Positions 1 through 5,937 of a stretch of DNA of 6,879 nucleotides are shown piece by piece. Origin of the DNA: an uncultured Clostridia bacterium (GTDB taxonomy: Bacteria; Bacillota; Clostridia; Peptostreptococcales; Anaerovoracaceae); the NCBI GenBank assembly GCA_938034165.1, contig CALHKP010000080.1, positions 1 through 6,879 of the forward strand. The letters run 5' to 3'. The notes under the pieces are model-generated. The model saw only the letters and a program-made list of their open reading frames with translations. It did no database searches and had not been told where the DNA came from. A program made the position numbers and the translations under genes. Positions within the stretch are counted from its first letter, which is position 1. Every line of letters starts with the position of its first letter.

Positions 1-1036
1 TTGCCGAGCAATGACGAAGATCATGGAAAGGCATATGTTTGAAACCATGTTTCTCCAGGAATTTAGGAAACTGACCGGTGATATATCCGGGCTTCATACG
101 TTCTCCAAGCTCGTCTACAAATACATATTCTATATAATCATAGTTATAGGAATTGCCGCAGATCTGCCTGTTCAGCTCCTGTGATTCTTTCAGCTCCTGA
201 AAATACCTTTTGAAATTACCGACAAGCGGCAAAGTTCGCAGGCTCGATTTGGTCTTCGCTGAATCCTGCGCGACTTCTTCGTATTTACCTTCCGGATTCG
301 CAGTTGTGACAGTATGATTGATGGTGATGGTATTCTTATCGAAATCTATGGCACTCCATTTCAAACCGATGACTTCACTGCGGCGCAGACCGTAAAAGGC
401 TGCTATCATTATCGGAAGTTCAAGGCGTGTGCCTCTGGCAGCTTTGAAGATCTTCTCCAATTCCTCAGCATCGAGGAATACAGGCTGATAATCGTTCTTT
501 TTGGGGCGGTCAACCTGTAAGGCAACATTTTTGGGAACAAGCTCGATTTTTTCGGCATATTTCAATGACTGAAATATAACGGCATGTTCATGTATCACTG
601 TATTAGGCTTGACCTCCTGAAGCCTTTTAGTATAATACACCTGTATATGCTGGGCTTTGAGATCTTTAAGCCTGATCTTCTTCTTGCTGAAGTAGGGTAT
701 TATGTTTGCTTTTGCCATGTTCCGGTAAGAACTGTAAGTAGTGACCTTGATTTTTACCCTGGCTATTTCCAGCCATTTTTCCAGATAATCGCTGTAAAGC
801 ATCTCAGGAAACATATCATCCCCGACGTTTTCATCGTCACTATAATCATCTGCCTCAAATTCCGTCATAAAAGCAGCCTGAAGCTTTGCAAGCTCTGCCT
901 GAGCTTTTCGTTTATTACCTTTTCTGGCAGGTATTCCGGTTGATAACCATTTTCTCTTTCTATTATTGTTACTGTCCTTGTAATTCAATACTGCATAATA
1001 ATAATTTTTCTTTATTTCCAGGTGTCCTGATACCAT
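1..1036 (-). CDS. Tyrosine recombinase / integrase, 3' end cut off by the window
   Basis: Site-specific recombinase expected to excise and insert the element. Reading the minus strand from the ATG at 1036 gives 345 uninterrupted codons to the left edge. Residues about 5-56 look like an arm-binding domain (basic, starting HLEIKKNYYYAVLNY). An acidic linker follows (about 62-74). Residues about 79-172 form the SAM-like core-binding domain, and the catalytic domain starts near 187. The first catalytic arginine is R218 in YGLRRSEVIGL. A candidate beta-hairpin lysine is K261 or K263 (AKTKSSLRTLPL). The second box is H338-D-L-R341-H342. The last His/Trp and the tyrosine nucleophile lie beyond the window; such integrases usually run to about 380-420 residues, so some 40-70 are missing. 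The start is supported by AAGGAGG seven bases upstream. It sits 110 bp downstream of parB and has its own promoter-like region. Family is sure; insertion site is unknown. Confidence 0.95.
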   Translation of the reverse strand, partial: MVSGHLEIKKNYYYAVLNYKDSNNNRKRKWLSTGIPARKGNKRKAQAELAKLQAAFMTEFEADDYSDDENVGDDMFPEMLYSDYLEKWLEIARVKIKVTTYSSYRNMAKANIIPYFSKKKIRLKDLKAQHIQVYYTKRLQEVKPNTVIHEHAVIFQSLKYAEKIELVPKNVALQVDRPKKNDYQPVFLDAEELEKIFKAARGTRLELPIMIAAFYGLRRSEVIGLKWSAIDFDKNTITINHTVTTANPEGKYEEVAQDSAKTKSSLRTLPLVGNFKRYFQELKESQELNRQICGNSYNYDYIEYVFVDELGERMKPGYITGQFPKFLEKHGFKHMPFHDLRHCSA

Positions 1037-1043
1037 TATTAAA

Positions 1044-1050
1044 CCTCCTT
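1044..1050 (-). promoter_or_regulatory. Ribosome binding site of the integrase
   Basis: AAGGAGG on the minus strand, seven bases before the ATG at 1036. It is near-perfectly complementary to the 16S 3' end and fixes the integrase start. Confidence 0.85.
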
Positions 1051-1068
1051 TACATCAGGACAGTCCCT

Positions 1069-1099
1069 TTGCTGACAGATGTATTATATCTGTCAGCAA
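1069..1099 (-). promoter_or_regulatory. Integrase promoter with a 12-bp-arm operator-like dyad around its -10 box
   Basis: A perfect inverted repeat has TTGCTGACAGAT (1069-1080) and ATCTGTCAGCAA (1088-1099) as arms around a 7-bp centre. On the minus strand the centre and its right edge hold TATAAT (1088 to 1083), a consensus -10 box. Eighteen bases upstream is ATGGCA, a 4/6 match to the -35 consensus. A transcript from here would start near 1076, about 25 bases before the integrase ribosome binding site. The dyad encloses the -10 box and would straddle the start site, as expected of a repressor operator. No T-run follows it on either strand, so it is unlikely to be an intrinsic terminator. 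The binding protein is unknown; one of the HTH proteins, the integrase or ParB are candidates. Confidence 0.6.
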
Positions 1100-1146
1100 G
1101 GAGTTCTGCCATAATGTGTTCTGATAAAAAGCGCGTATGATTCGAA

Positions 1147-2085
1147 TTAACGTGCATCCATGTTGCGTTCTTTTTTTCGCTTTAGTAGCCGGAGGCCTTC
1201 AAGAATATCTCTTTTTATCTGTTCATTCGTATAGTGAGAAGGGAAGTATTTACGGAAATCCTCCCGGTCAAATTTTATCTGCTCTCGCTGGTTAGGCTTT
1301 TCTTCGGACATTATCTCGTTGATCGTTTCTTCGGTAAGCTCACTGTCGTGCGACAGCTTTTTGAGACGTATAGTCTGGGCATGGGATGGGGTGCAGTCGT
1401 TCAGCTCCATTGCCTCGTTCAGCATTGTCTGCTCTTCCTCTGTAAGAAAGGATATCTCTACGGCAGGATTGAATGCGATCTTGCCGTTGTCTACCTTTTC
1501 CAACAGCTCGGGAATAAGATGAGTGAGACGGATGTAGCGTCTAACTTGATTTTTACTATCGCCAGTTTTTTGCCCAATGATCTCTGCGGTTTCCAACTTC
1601 CTCCCAAGTTGGTTGGAAGTTAAATCGTTTCGCTTTCCTTGCCTTTTCATTGCCGCCAGCTTCATCTTATATGCAAAAGCCTTCTCACTGGGAAGAACAC
1701 TTTCTCTCTGGAGGTTTGCATCTACCATGGCTATTACTGCTTCATCATCAGACATGTTTCTTACGATAACAGGTATTTCTTCGATACCAAGCGATTCACA
1801 TGCCGCAAGCCTGCGGTGGCCGGAAATAAGTTCATATCCGTTACCGTCAGGAAGGGGGCGTGCCATTAAAGGAGTATAAACTCCATATTCTTTTATACTT
1901 TCGACCAGTTTATGCATATCTTCATCATCAAGTATCTTAAACGGATGATCTTTGAAAGGAACGAGCTCGTTGACCGGTAAGATCTTGACTCTTTCAAGTT
2001 TTGCATCATCACGTTCCTCCTGTGTAGAAAACAGGTCATCAAGAGTAGGAAGATTAAAATCGAAGGTTTCTTTATTTTTACTCAT
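1147..2085 (-). CDS. ParB/RepB/Spo0J-family protein of a mobile element
   Basis: 312-aa ParB-like protein. Residues about 33-130 match the ParB N-terminal domain: KILPVNELVPFKDHPF, a segment ending in GVYTPLMARP, then the GHRRLAA nucleotide-binding motif (90-95 region) and an ANLQRESVLPSEKA segment corresponding to the ENxQR box. Residues about 160-190 (ETAEIIGQKTGDSKNQVRRY) look like the HTH that reads DNA in ParB proteins. The C-terminal 60 residues are highly charged and end in a basic tail. In chromosomal and plasmid systems ParB clamps onto parS and works with the ParA ATPase. No parA is visible here, so partition, regulation or a role in transfer are all open. Its ATG overlaps the relaxase stop (ATGA) and it lacks a strong ribosome binding site of its own, so translation is probably coupled. 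The family call is firm; the role is inference. Confidence 0.9.
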   Translation of the reverse strand: MSKNKETFDFNLPTLDDLFSTQEERDDAKLERVKILPVNELVPFKDHPFKILDDEDMHKLVESIKEYGVYTPLMARPLPDGNGYELISGHRRLAACESLGIEEIPVIVRNMSDDEAVIAMVDANLQRESVLPSEKAFAYKMKLAAMKRQGKRNDLTSNQLGRKLETAEIIGQKTGDSKNQVRRYIRLTHLIPELLEKVDNGKIAFNPAVEISFLTEEEQTMLNEAMELNDCTPSHAQTIRLKKLSHDSELTEETINEIMSEEKPNQREQIKFDREDFRKYFPSHYTNEQIKRDILEGLRLLKRKKERNMDAR

Positions 2086-3446
2086 AAAATATAATCTCGC
2101 TTTCTTTCATTCTTATTCAGTGCCTGCTGCTGTAAAACTTTTATTTGCATTTCCTTTGAAATTTCTTCTTTTATTTTCGGTGTGTCTTCCAGTATTCCTC
2201 TGCCGCTCCTGATTTCTTTTCGTAAAATCCGGAGAGATTTTGTATATGAATCACGTTCGTTTTTAAGCCGGTAAATGGTATCCGGGTCGGTGCATCTCCG
2301 CAGCTTGTTATATACTTTACTTCTCTCTTTTGTCAGGGCTGCTATCTTATCATTCGCTGAGGCAATGAACTTTTCCACGGAAGCAAGATCATTGAATCCA
2401 TATCTGCTCAGCAGTCTTATCTGTTCAGATGTCCGTTCTATCCTGCGCCATGCCTCTTTCATGTCGGGAGATAAGGGCCTTCTTTTCGTTCCTTTTGGCA
2501 AATACCCCAGGAGATAGCAGTAGTGATAATATAGCCCTCTGAGACCGCCTATTTTTCGTTTTGGGCGGCTTTTTACTTTTGCTCTGGTAACTCGCTTTTG
2601 CGAAAACATAATCGACTGACGATATAAATAAAAAGGTGAGGGACCGACAGTGTGCACCTTTTGCCTTATACGCTGATATACAGCGTCCATGTTATATGCT
2701 TCTCCGAGATGATAGAGTCTCGTTGCTTTTTGTGATCCGAATTTTTTTATAGTCGCATATTTTCTGCGGGGGTCGTTGTTCAGTTCATAGCCCAGGCTCA
2801 GCAATACTTTTTTGAACTCTGAAATGTTCACTGAGTTTTCGATTGCCTTGTCTATAGCCTCACGCATAAGATTGAACTTCGTCGGTTCTCCGCTTTTTTC
2901 AGCAAAATATATGCTGCGGGGTGTTTTTCCCTTTGGATTTTTTATCACAGAAAGTCCGTATTCTGCACATAGGCGGTCAGATTCTTTTCGCATCTGATAA
3001 TAGGCTTTCTTGTTGTCATTGAACTTTTTACCGTCGATAAATGATACGGAGTTCAGCAGGAAATGGTTGTGAAGATGCTCCTTATCAAGATGCGTGGCAA
3101 CAAGGATCTGATATCTGTCTCCCCATAAAAACGTAGCGAGCTTTCTGCCGATCTCATGACATTCCTCAGGGGTTATTTCCCCGGGAAAGAAGCTTTGATA
3201 GCCATGATAGGCTACATTGCCATGCAGCTTGCCGAAGTGTTTTTTTACCGATGTCATCTGCTGATATGCTTTATCAGGAGAACAATTTATTCCGCTGACG
3301 AAGAAAAAATTTTCGGTTTTGCTTTCATTTCCAGCGTAGTTTATTGCGTCAGACAGATCCTTGAATTCAGTTTTTTCCGGATTGCCTGCATATTCCACAA
3401 GCCTTTTCAGACTGTCATGAACAGGCCATATCTTTGTTGTTGCCAT
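2082..3446 (-). CDS. Relaxase/mobilization protein, MOB-P-like (MobA/VirD2 type)
   Basis: 454-aa DNA-nicking relaxase that should cut one strand at oriT, stay covalently bound to its 5' end and pilot it into the recipient. The N-terminal 165 residues form the relaxase domain. Y19 in LVEYAGNPEKT is the likely nucleophile (motif I). Motif III, with the metal-binding histidines, is THLDKEHLHNHFLLNSVSF (118-136; H119, H124, H126, H128). Residues about 280-320 are strongly basic and aromatic. From about 335 to 445 the protein is a charged, probably coiled-coil helical region. It starts inside mobC (32-bp overlap) with GAGGTG seven bases before the ATG, and its stop overlaps the parB start. Length and layout fit clostridial mobilization relaxases. 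No coupling protein or mating-channel gene is present in the window, so transfer probably relies on a helper element. Confidence 0.95.
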   Translation of the reverse strand: MATTKIWPVHDSLKRLVEYAGNPEKTEFKDLSDAINYAGNESKTENFFFVSGINCSPDKAYQQMTSVKKHFGKLHGNVAYHGYQSFFPGEITPEECHEIGRKLATFLWGDRYQILVATHLDKEHLHNHFLLNSVSFIDGKKFNDNKKAYYQMRKESDRLCAEYGLSVIKNPKGKTPRSIYFAEKSGEPTKFNLMREAIDKAIENSVNISEFKKVLLSLGYELNNDPRRKYATIKKFGSQKATRLYHLGEAYNMDAVYQRIRQKVHTVGPSPFYLYRQSIMFSQKRVTRAKVKSRPKRKIGGLRGLYYHYCYLLGYLPKGTKRRPLSPDMKEAWRRIERTSEQIRLLSRYGFNDLASVEKFIASANDKIAALTKERSKVYNKLRRCTDPDTIYRLKNERDSYTKSLRILRKEIRSGRGILEDTPKIKEEISKEMQIKVLQQQALNKNERKRDYIL

Positions 3447-3735
3447 CTGTTTTCACCTCGCGTTCAGGATAAAACAGAGAATACAGGTCAGTTAATATTC
3501 TCTGAAGAACAGATTTCAATGCCGGATCATCAGTATTATTTATGATATGCTGAAGGAGAATACAGTCATGGTAAATATCTTTATCCGGAAGCAGGGCAGG
3601 GGCATGTCCCATAGCAAGCTGACGCAGATATTCAGAGACACTGAGTCTGCATTTGCCAGCAAGATTACTTATTCTTTTTTTCTCCTGAGGTGTAACTCTT
3701 ATATTGATTCCTACCGTTCTTTTTCTGTTGTTCAT
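3415..3735 (-). CDS. mobC: MobC-like mobilization accessory protein (ribbon-helix-helix)
   Basis: Small basic protein of 106 residues from the preferred start. The N-terminal half (KRTVGINIRVTPQEKKRIS, then LSVSEYLRQLAMG) is typical of MobC/relaxosome ribbon-helix-helix proteins, which bind oriT and help the relaxase open and nick it. Two in-frame ATGs exist, at 3744 and 3735. An AAAGGA motif lies eight bases before the 3735 ATG but directly abuts the 3744 ATG, so 3735 is preferred; the longer form would add three residues (MIS). The gene ends 32 bp inside the relaxase gene, a sign of co-translation. The palindrome-rich gap immediately upstream is the likely oriT to which it binds. The family call is by motif and context only. 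Confidence 0.87.
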   Translation of the reverse strand: MNNRKRTVGINIRVTPQEKKRISNLAGKCRLSVSEYLRQLAMGHAPALLPDKDIYHDCILLQHIINNTDDPALKSVLQRILTDLYSLFYPEREVKTDGNNKDMACS

Positions 3736-3781
3736 TGATATCATCCTTTATCTGATCAGGGGTTCAAGGGGATTTCCCATT

Positions 3782-3797
3782 GCGGTCATATGACCGC
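3782..3797. repeat. Perfect 16-bp palindrome in the candidate oriT
   Basis: GCGGTCATATGACCGC is fully self-complementary with no spacer. Four bases separate it from the next palindrome. It could be a MobC/relaxase binding site or a repressor operator for the mobC operon. Confidence 0.75.
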
Positions 3798-3801
3798 GGC
3801 G

Positions 3802-3819
3802 TGTGTTGCCGGCAACACA
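3802..3819. repeat. Perfect 18-bp palindrome in the candidate oriT
   Basis: TGTGTTGCCGGCAACACA is fully self-complementary with no spacer. It is GC-richer than its surroundings and is followed by no T-run on either strand, so an oriT or protein-binding role is more likely than a terminator. Confidence 0.75.
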
Positions 3820-3921
3820 AAGCCTATGCTCGCTACATCAAAGGACATCTGTATGGAACACAGGCTCATGCTGCTCAACGGCATTAAGTCTGCTGACTTT
3901 TATAAAGCTGCGACAGGATCA

Positions 3922-4116
3922 TTATTCGGAAAGATCCTCCTTCAGGTATTTGAGAAGCTGTCTGGCTTCTTCCTCATATAAGGTGATGCCTTTACCCGGT
4001 TTCCCTTCGTACCATTTGCGGATATCATATGAAGGCGCATAATGTCCCCACTGCATGATGTTTAGTTCTTTATTGTTTCCTAACTTACATATACTGCGTA
4101 TTTTTCTGTATTCCAT
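3922..4116 (-). CDS. PC4/YdbC-family ssDNA-binding protein
   Basis: 64-aa protein whose C-terminal two thirds match the PC4/YdbC fold as recalled from the family: ELNIMQWGHYAPSYDIRKW, then KGITLYEEEARQLLKYL. The pattern (an LNxxxW strand, YDIRxW, KGITL, then an acidic helix) is the recognisable signature. Members bind single-stranded DNA as dimers and are common in Gram-positive mobile elements. Here it could coat or remodel ssDNA produced during transfer or replication. The ATG is preceded by AAGGAG at eight bases. The gene lies 53 bp after the ATPase gene and directly before the candidate oriT. It is slightly short at the N-terminus compared with typical members of about 70-90 residues. Function is inferred. 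Confidence 0.8.
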   Translation of the reverse strand: MEYRKIRSICKLGNNKELNIMQWGHYAPSYDIRKWYEGKPGKGITLYEEEARQLLKYLKEDLSE

Positions 4117-4133
4117 TTTTTTATCTCCTTTCC

Positions 4134-4214
4134 TGACTGTGACAGTTATGACGGCAATGACAGGGAAAACTATATAAAGCTGTTTCTGTCATTTGTGTCA
4201 TTTTCGTCATTGAC
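4134..4214. repeat. Two-armed TGAC repeat array with 9-bp spacing, centred on the ATPase stop codon
   Basis: On the plus strand TGAC occurs at 4134, 4140, 4149 and 4158, the last three spaced by 9 bp. Its complement GTCA occurs at 4188, 4197 and 4206, again 9 bp apart. The innermost copies form a perfect inverted repeat, AATGACAG (4156-4163) with CTGTCATT (4186-4193), around an AT-rich centre containing TATATA and the ATPase stop codon (4170-4172). The right-hand arm is coding: it gives the ATPase its NDENDTNDRN tail. The array may be a DNA site for Rep, Mob or a regulator. In RNA the two arms would form a long imperfect hairpin between the ATPase and PC4-like genes. Confidence 0.6.
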
Positions 4215-5183
4215 TCTCAGATGGATGAGTCTGCTGTCACTTGTGCGACTGCTTTTGTATTCGATGCCTTCCGGGACGAAGACTTCATAATAGTGACGTG
4301 TGATAAGGCGAGTCAGTATGACAGGGGAGGTCTGGGTATCGCCTAATGCTGTAAGAAGCTGCGTAGCCGTTCCCTGCCATATCTTTTCATCTTTTATGAA
4401 TCTGACTATCCTGAAAAGTACAGGAGGTATCTCTTCTTCGCGAAGTTTTTCCTGATCCTTGCGCTCTATGAGCTGCCATACACAATCATCAAATTTCAGG
4501 ATCAGCTGCTGATGTTCGATGTCACGGCCGCTGGCTGTCATCAGTGCCGTATCATCAAAGCGGTTGCTTTTAGTGATGACATATGCCGAATCGACAGCTC
4601 CGGTTATCCCTGTTGTTCCTGAAATCTGATTGAAAGGATCATTGATGTCTTTCTGCTTTCTCAAATGGTGCACGATGACAATGGCGATACAATATCGGTC
4701 AGCGATCCGTTTAAGTGCTGTGATGTCATCATAATCGGCAGCATACATTCCTTTATTACCGTTTTCCGTGTTTCTTACTTTCTGAAGTGTGTCGATTATG
4801 ATGAGGCGGGTAGCCGGATATTCTTTCAGGTGGTGGTGTATCTGCTTTTGGAGTCCATTCCCTATCTGACCGCTTGTAACGGCAAAGTATAAATTGTCAG
4901 GTGCTGATTCCGTAAGCCTGTATAGCCTGTCCTGTATTCGCTGAAAGGAATCTTCCAGGCATAGGTACAGCACATCACATTTATCTGTTTTCATGCCCCA
5001 CAGCGGAAGCCCCTGTGATACCTTCAGACTGAGCAGAAGCATAAGCCAGCTTTTTCCGATCTTAGGGGCGCCTGAGAGTATGCTTACACCTTGCGGGAGA
5101 AAACCATCGATGATAAAAGAGGCTCTTTGCATCGGTGTTGAAAGAAGAGTATCAGCATCCATTATCATCAGATTTTCGGACAT
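4170..5183 (-). CDS. RepA-like RecA-fold AAA ATPase (putative replicative helicase)
   Basis: 337-aa ATPase of the RepA/AAA_25 type. The Walker A motif is GAPKIGKSW (38-46), set after FIIDGFLPQGVSILSG. Walker B is TRLIIIDTLQKVRN (125-138). The sensor-like VHHLRK (171-176) and DPFNQISGTTGITGAVDSAYVI (182-203) match the plasmid RepA hexameric helicase family, which unwinds DNA at plasmid origins. In a mobile element this suggests replication of the excised circle, but the fold is shared with other ATPases. Residues after about 240 are less conserved, and the tail is an Asn/Asp-rich repeat (see the TGAC array). The start overlaps the HTH gene's stop by one base (TGATG), with AAGGAGG seven bases upstream, so the pair is co-translated. 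It is followed after 53 bp by the PC4-like gene. ATPase call sure; helicase role probable. Confidence 0.87.
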   Translation of the reverse strand: MSENLMIMDADTLLSTPMQRASFIIDGFLPQGVSILSGAPKIGKSWLMLLLSLKVSQGLPLWGMKTDKCDVLYLCLEDSFQRIQDRLYRLTESAPDNLYFAVTSGQIGNGLQKQIHHHLKEYPATRLIIIDTLQKVRNTENGNKGMYAADYDDITALKRIADRYCIAIVIVHHLRKQKDINDPFNQISGTTGITGAVDSAYVITKSNRFDDTALMTASGRDIEHQQLILKFDDCVWQLIERKDQEKLREEEIPPVLFRIVRFIKDEKIWQGTATQLLTALGDTQTSPVILTRLITRHYYEVFVPEGIEYKSSRTSDSRLIHLRVNDENDTNDRNSFI

Positions 5184-5413
5184 CAGCTCGCCTCCTTCTG
5201 GTCATTCATACTCAGTAAGTACTTAATGACATTTATTTTGGGAATTTTGTAGGATCTGCCGATAATGACTCCAGGGATACAGCCTTTATTGATCAGCTCA
5301 TAGGCTAAATGCCTGCTTATCCCAAGCATTGTCTGGAGTTGTGGTACGGTTATGATGTCCGGGTATTCGGGGAACATCAGTGTGTAGAGATCTTTTAGTT
5401 CGTTTTTTGTCAT
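5183..5413 (-). CDS. Small HTH DNA-binding protein (excisionase/MerR-like)
   Basis: 76-aa protein with one winged-HTH of the excisionase type. Residues 18-68 hold DIITVPQLQTMLGISRHLAYEL (helix-turn-helix, about 20-40), then NKGCIPGVIIGRSYKIPK (wing, about 42-59), then INVIKYLLS. Such proteins act as recombination directionality factors or as regulators; its place directly before the RepA-like ATPase, with a one-base overlap, also allows a role in origin binding. AGGAGG lies nine bases before the ATG. It aligns without gaps to residues 84-147 of the 178-aa HTH protein at 6052-6588 (about 16 of 64 positions identical), so the two appear paralogous. Transcription is likely from the promoters at 5957-5986 and/or 5657-5686, giving a long leader. 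Whether it is Xis, a Rep accessory protein or a regulator cannot be told from sequence alone. Confidence 0.82.
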   Translation of the reverse strand: MTKNELKDLYTLMFPEYPDIITVPQLQTMLGISRHLAYELINKGCIPGVIIGRSYKIPKINVIKYLLSMNDQKEAS

Positions 5414-5454
5414 TTCTTAAATCCTCCTTTTCCATAAGTTGAAGCCGATATCAT
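5410..5454 (-). CDS. Possible 14-codon leader ORF covering the HTH gene's ribosome binding site
   Basis: ATG at 5454, peptide MISASTYGKGGFKK, stop overlapping the HTH gene's ATG at 5413 (ATGA). The GGA-AAA-GGA-GGA codons are the HTH gene's ribosome binding site, so translating this ORF would occupy it. Its own ATG overlaps the stop of the 19-codon ORF just upstream. No convincing ribosome binding site of its own was seen. It may be a chance ORF; the two consecutive ATGA junctions are the reason to list it. Confidence 0.25.
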   Translation of the reverse strand: MISASTYGKGGFKK

Positions 5455-5472
5455 TCAGGGCCCGTTATGATA
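5449..5472. repeat. 24-bp dyad TATCAT...GGGCCC...ATGATA upstream of the HTH gene
   Basis: TATCAT (minus, 5472-5467) pairs with ATGATA (5454-5449), and the perfect palindrome GGGCCC (5463-5458) sits exactly at the centre. It lies about 25 bases before the HTH gene's ribosome binding site and overlaps the two leader ORFs. This may be an operator or an RNA hairpin controlling translation. Confidence 0.45.
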
Positions 5473-5510
5473 CGGCGTTGTTTCTTCAGGCGGACTTTCA
5501 AAATATACAT
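5451..5510 (-). CDS. Possible 19-codon basic leader peptide upstream of the HTH gene
   Basis: ATG at 5510, peptide MYILKVRLKKQRRIITGPE, stop TGA sharing bases with the next ORF's ATG (ATGA). The peptide is short and strongly basic, as leader peptides of regulated Gram-positive genes can be. The upstream region has only a weak AGG ten bases before the ATG. Coding status is unproven and no homolog is recognised. Confidence 0.25.
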   Translation of the reverse strand: MYILKVRLKKQRRIITGPE

Positions 5511-5526
5511 AAAGAAAGAGCCTGAT

Positions 5527-5581
5527 CTTACATATAGTCAGCACAAATACAAATAACGTTTAAGTGTGAAAAATATGTAAG
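5527..5581 (-). repeat. 9-bp inverted repeat CTTACATAT / ATATGTAAG in the leader
   Basis: The arms are CTTACATAT (5527-5535) and ATATGTAAG (5573-5581), with 37 bases between. Inner CACA and TGTG segments could extend the pairing, and GTCAG follows or lies near both arms. It would form a hairpin in the minus-strand leader RNA. Confidence 0.45.
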
Positions 5582-5656
5582 TCAGACTCTTAAATAGTTT
5601 TGTGAATTAATCTGTTTAATACTCTGATAGGGGTATATACATAAAGTATATAAAAT

Positions 5657-5686
5657 ATGATAAAAGTGGGTTCAGCGGTTTCTCAA
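5657..5686 (-). promoter_or_regulatory. Second candidate promoter (P2) for the HTH-ATPase operon
   Basis: On the minus strand TTGAGA (5686 to 5681, 5/6 match) and TATCAT (5662 to 5657, 5/6 match) are 18 bases apart, followed by an AT-rich stretch. It would start transcription near 5650, giving a leader of about 240 nt. It is weaker than the one at 5957-5986. Confidence 0.4.
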
Positions 5687-5689
5687 CCG
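5676..5689 (-). repeat. Short hairpin with a GNRA-type tetraloop in the leader
   Basis: In the minus-strand RNA, CGGUU-GAGA-AACCG forms a 5-bp stem capped by GAGA, a GNRA tetraloop. It overlaps the -35 box of P2, so it would exist only in transcripts from the upstream promoter. Confidence 0.4.
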
Positions 5690-5760
5690 GATGGGCGTTG
5701 AGTTCTGCAGGTAAAATAATATGTCACGCTGAATATCTGCATCCGGGATCATATATATTG

Positions 5761-5775
5761 CACGTCACGACACGT
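5761..5775. repeat. Three tandem CACGN pentamers
   Basis: CACGT-CACGA-CACGT at 5761-5775; another GTCACG lies at 5723-5728. Short and possibly chance, but it sits in the non-coding region upstream of a Rep-like ATPase, where iterons would be expected. Confidence 0.35.
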
Positions 5776-5911
5776 TATAAATCATGGCAGGCATATGATC
5801 GCTTATTCCGATCCGGGAGCTTTATCAGTATATGGTTATGATGAATCGGCTCTGAGATCGTAAAGGTTTTTATTCAGTTGTCGTTATACTTCCCGTCAAT
5901 GTGTTATGTAG

Positions 5912-5937
5912 GCTGTTTTATATTTAAGAAAAACAGC
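5912..5937 (-). repeat. 8-bp-stem hairpin at the 5' end of the leader
   Basis: GCTGTTTT (5912-5919) and AAAACAGC (5930-5937) around a 10-base loop. It lies about 13 bases after the predicted start of the minus-strand transcript. No T-run follows on the transcribed side, so it is more likely an RNA-stabilising or regulatory stem than a terminator. Confidence 0.45.

Larger units (their letters stand above)
3745..3921 (-). other. Candidate origin of transfer (oriT): palindrome cluster upstream of mobC
   Basis: This gap between the PC4-like gene and mobC holds an unusual density of dyads. They are CTGATCAG (3752-3759), GGGATTTCCC (3769-3778), the perfect 16-bp palindrome GCGGTCATATGACCGC (3782-3797), the perfect 18-bp palindrome TGTGTTGCCGGCAACACA (3802-3819), and the hairpin AAGTC-TGCT-GACTT (3886-3899). 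In mobilizable elements oriT is usually just upstream of mobC/relaxase genes and carries inverted repeats beside the nic site. I do not recognise the nic sequence. No protein-coding capacity was seen here. Confidence 0.5.

Noticed and set aside
314..1140. Plus-strand open frames across the integrase region
   Set aside because: They lie opposite a continuous 345-codon integrase frame with clear catalytic motifs and have no convincing ribosome binding sites.
1126..1157. Possible intrinsic terminator after parB (imperfect GC...CGT/ACG...GC stem followed by TTTTT on the minus strand)
   Set aside because: The stem is only about 5-6 pairs with a mismatch and a 13-base loop; too weak to call.
1234..3545. 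Plus-strand open frames across parB, relaxase and mobC
   Set aside because: They are antisense to genes with clear family motifs and show no domain of their own.
3790..4042. Plus-strand open frames crossing the candidate oriT and the PC4-like gene
   Set aside because: No ribosome binding site or recognisable family; they partly overlap the PC4-like gene on the other strand.
5672..5752. A 26-codon ORF on the minus strand within the leader (MIPDADIQRDILFYLQNS...)
   Set aside because: No ribosome binding site, an in-frame stop five codons upstream, and no recognised similarity; treated as chance.
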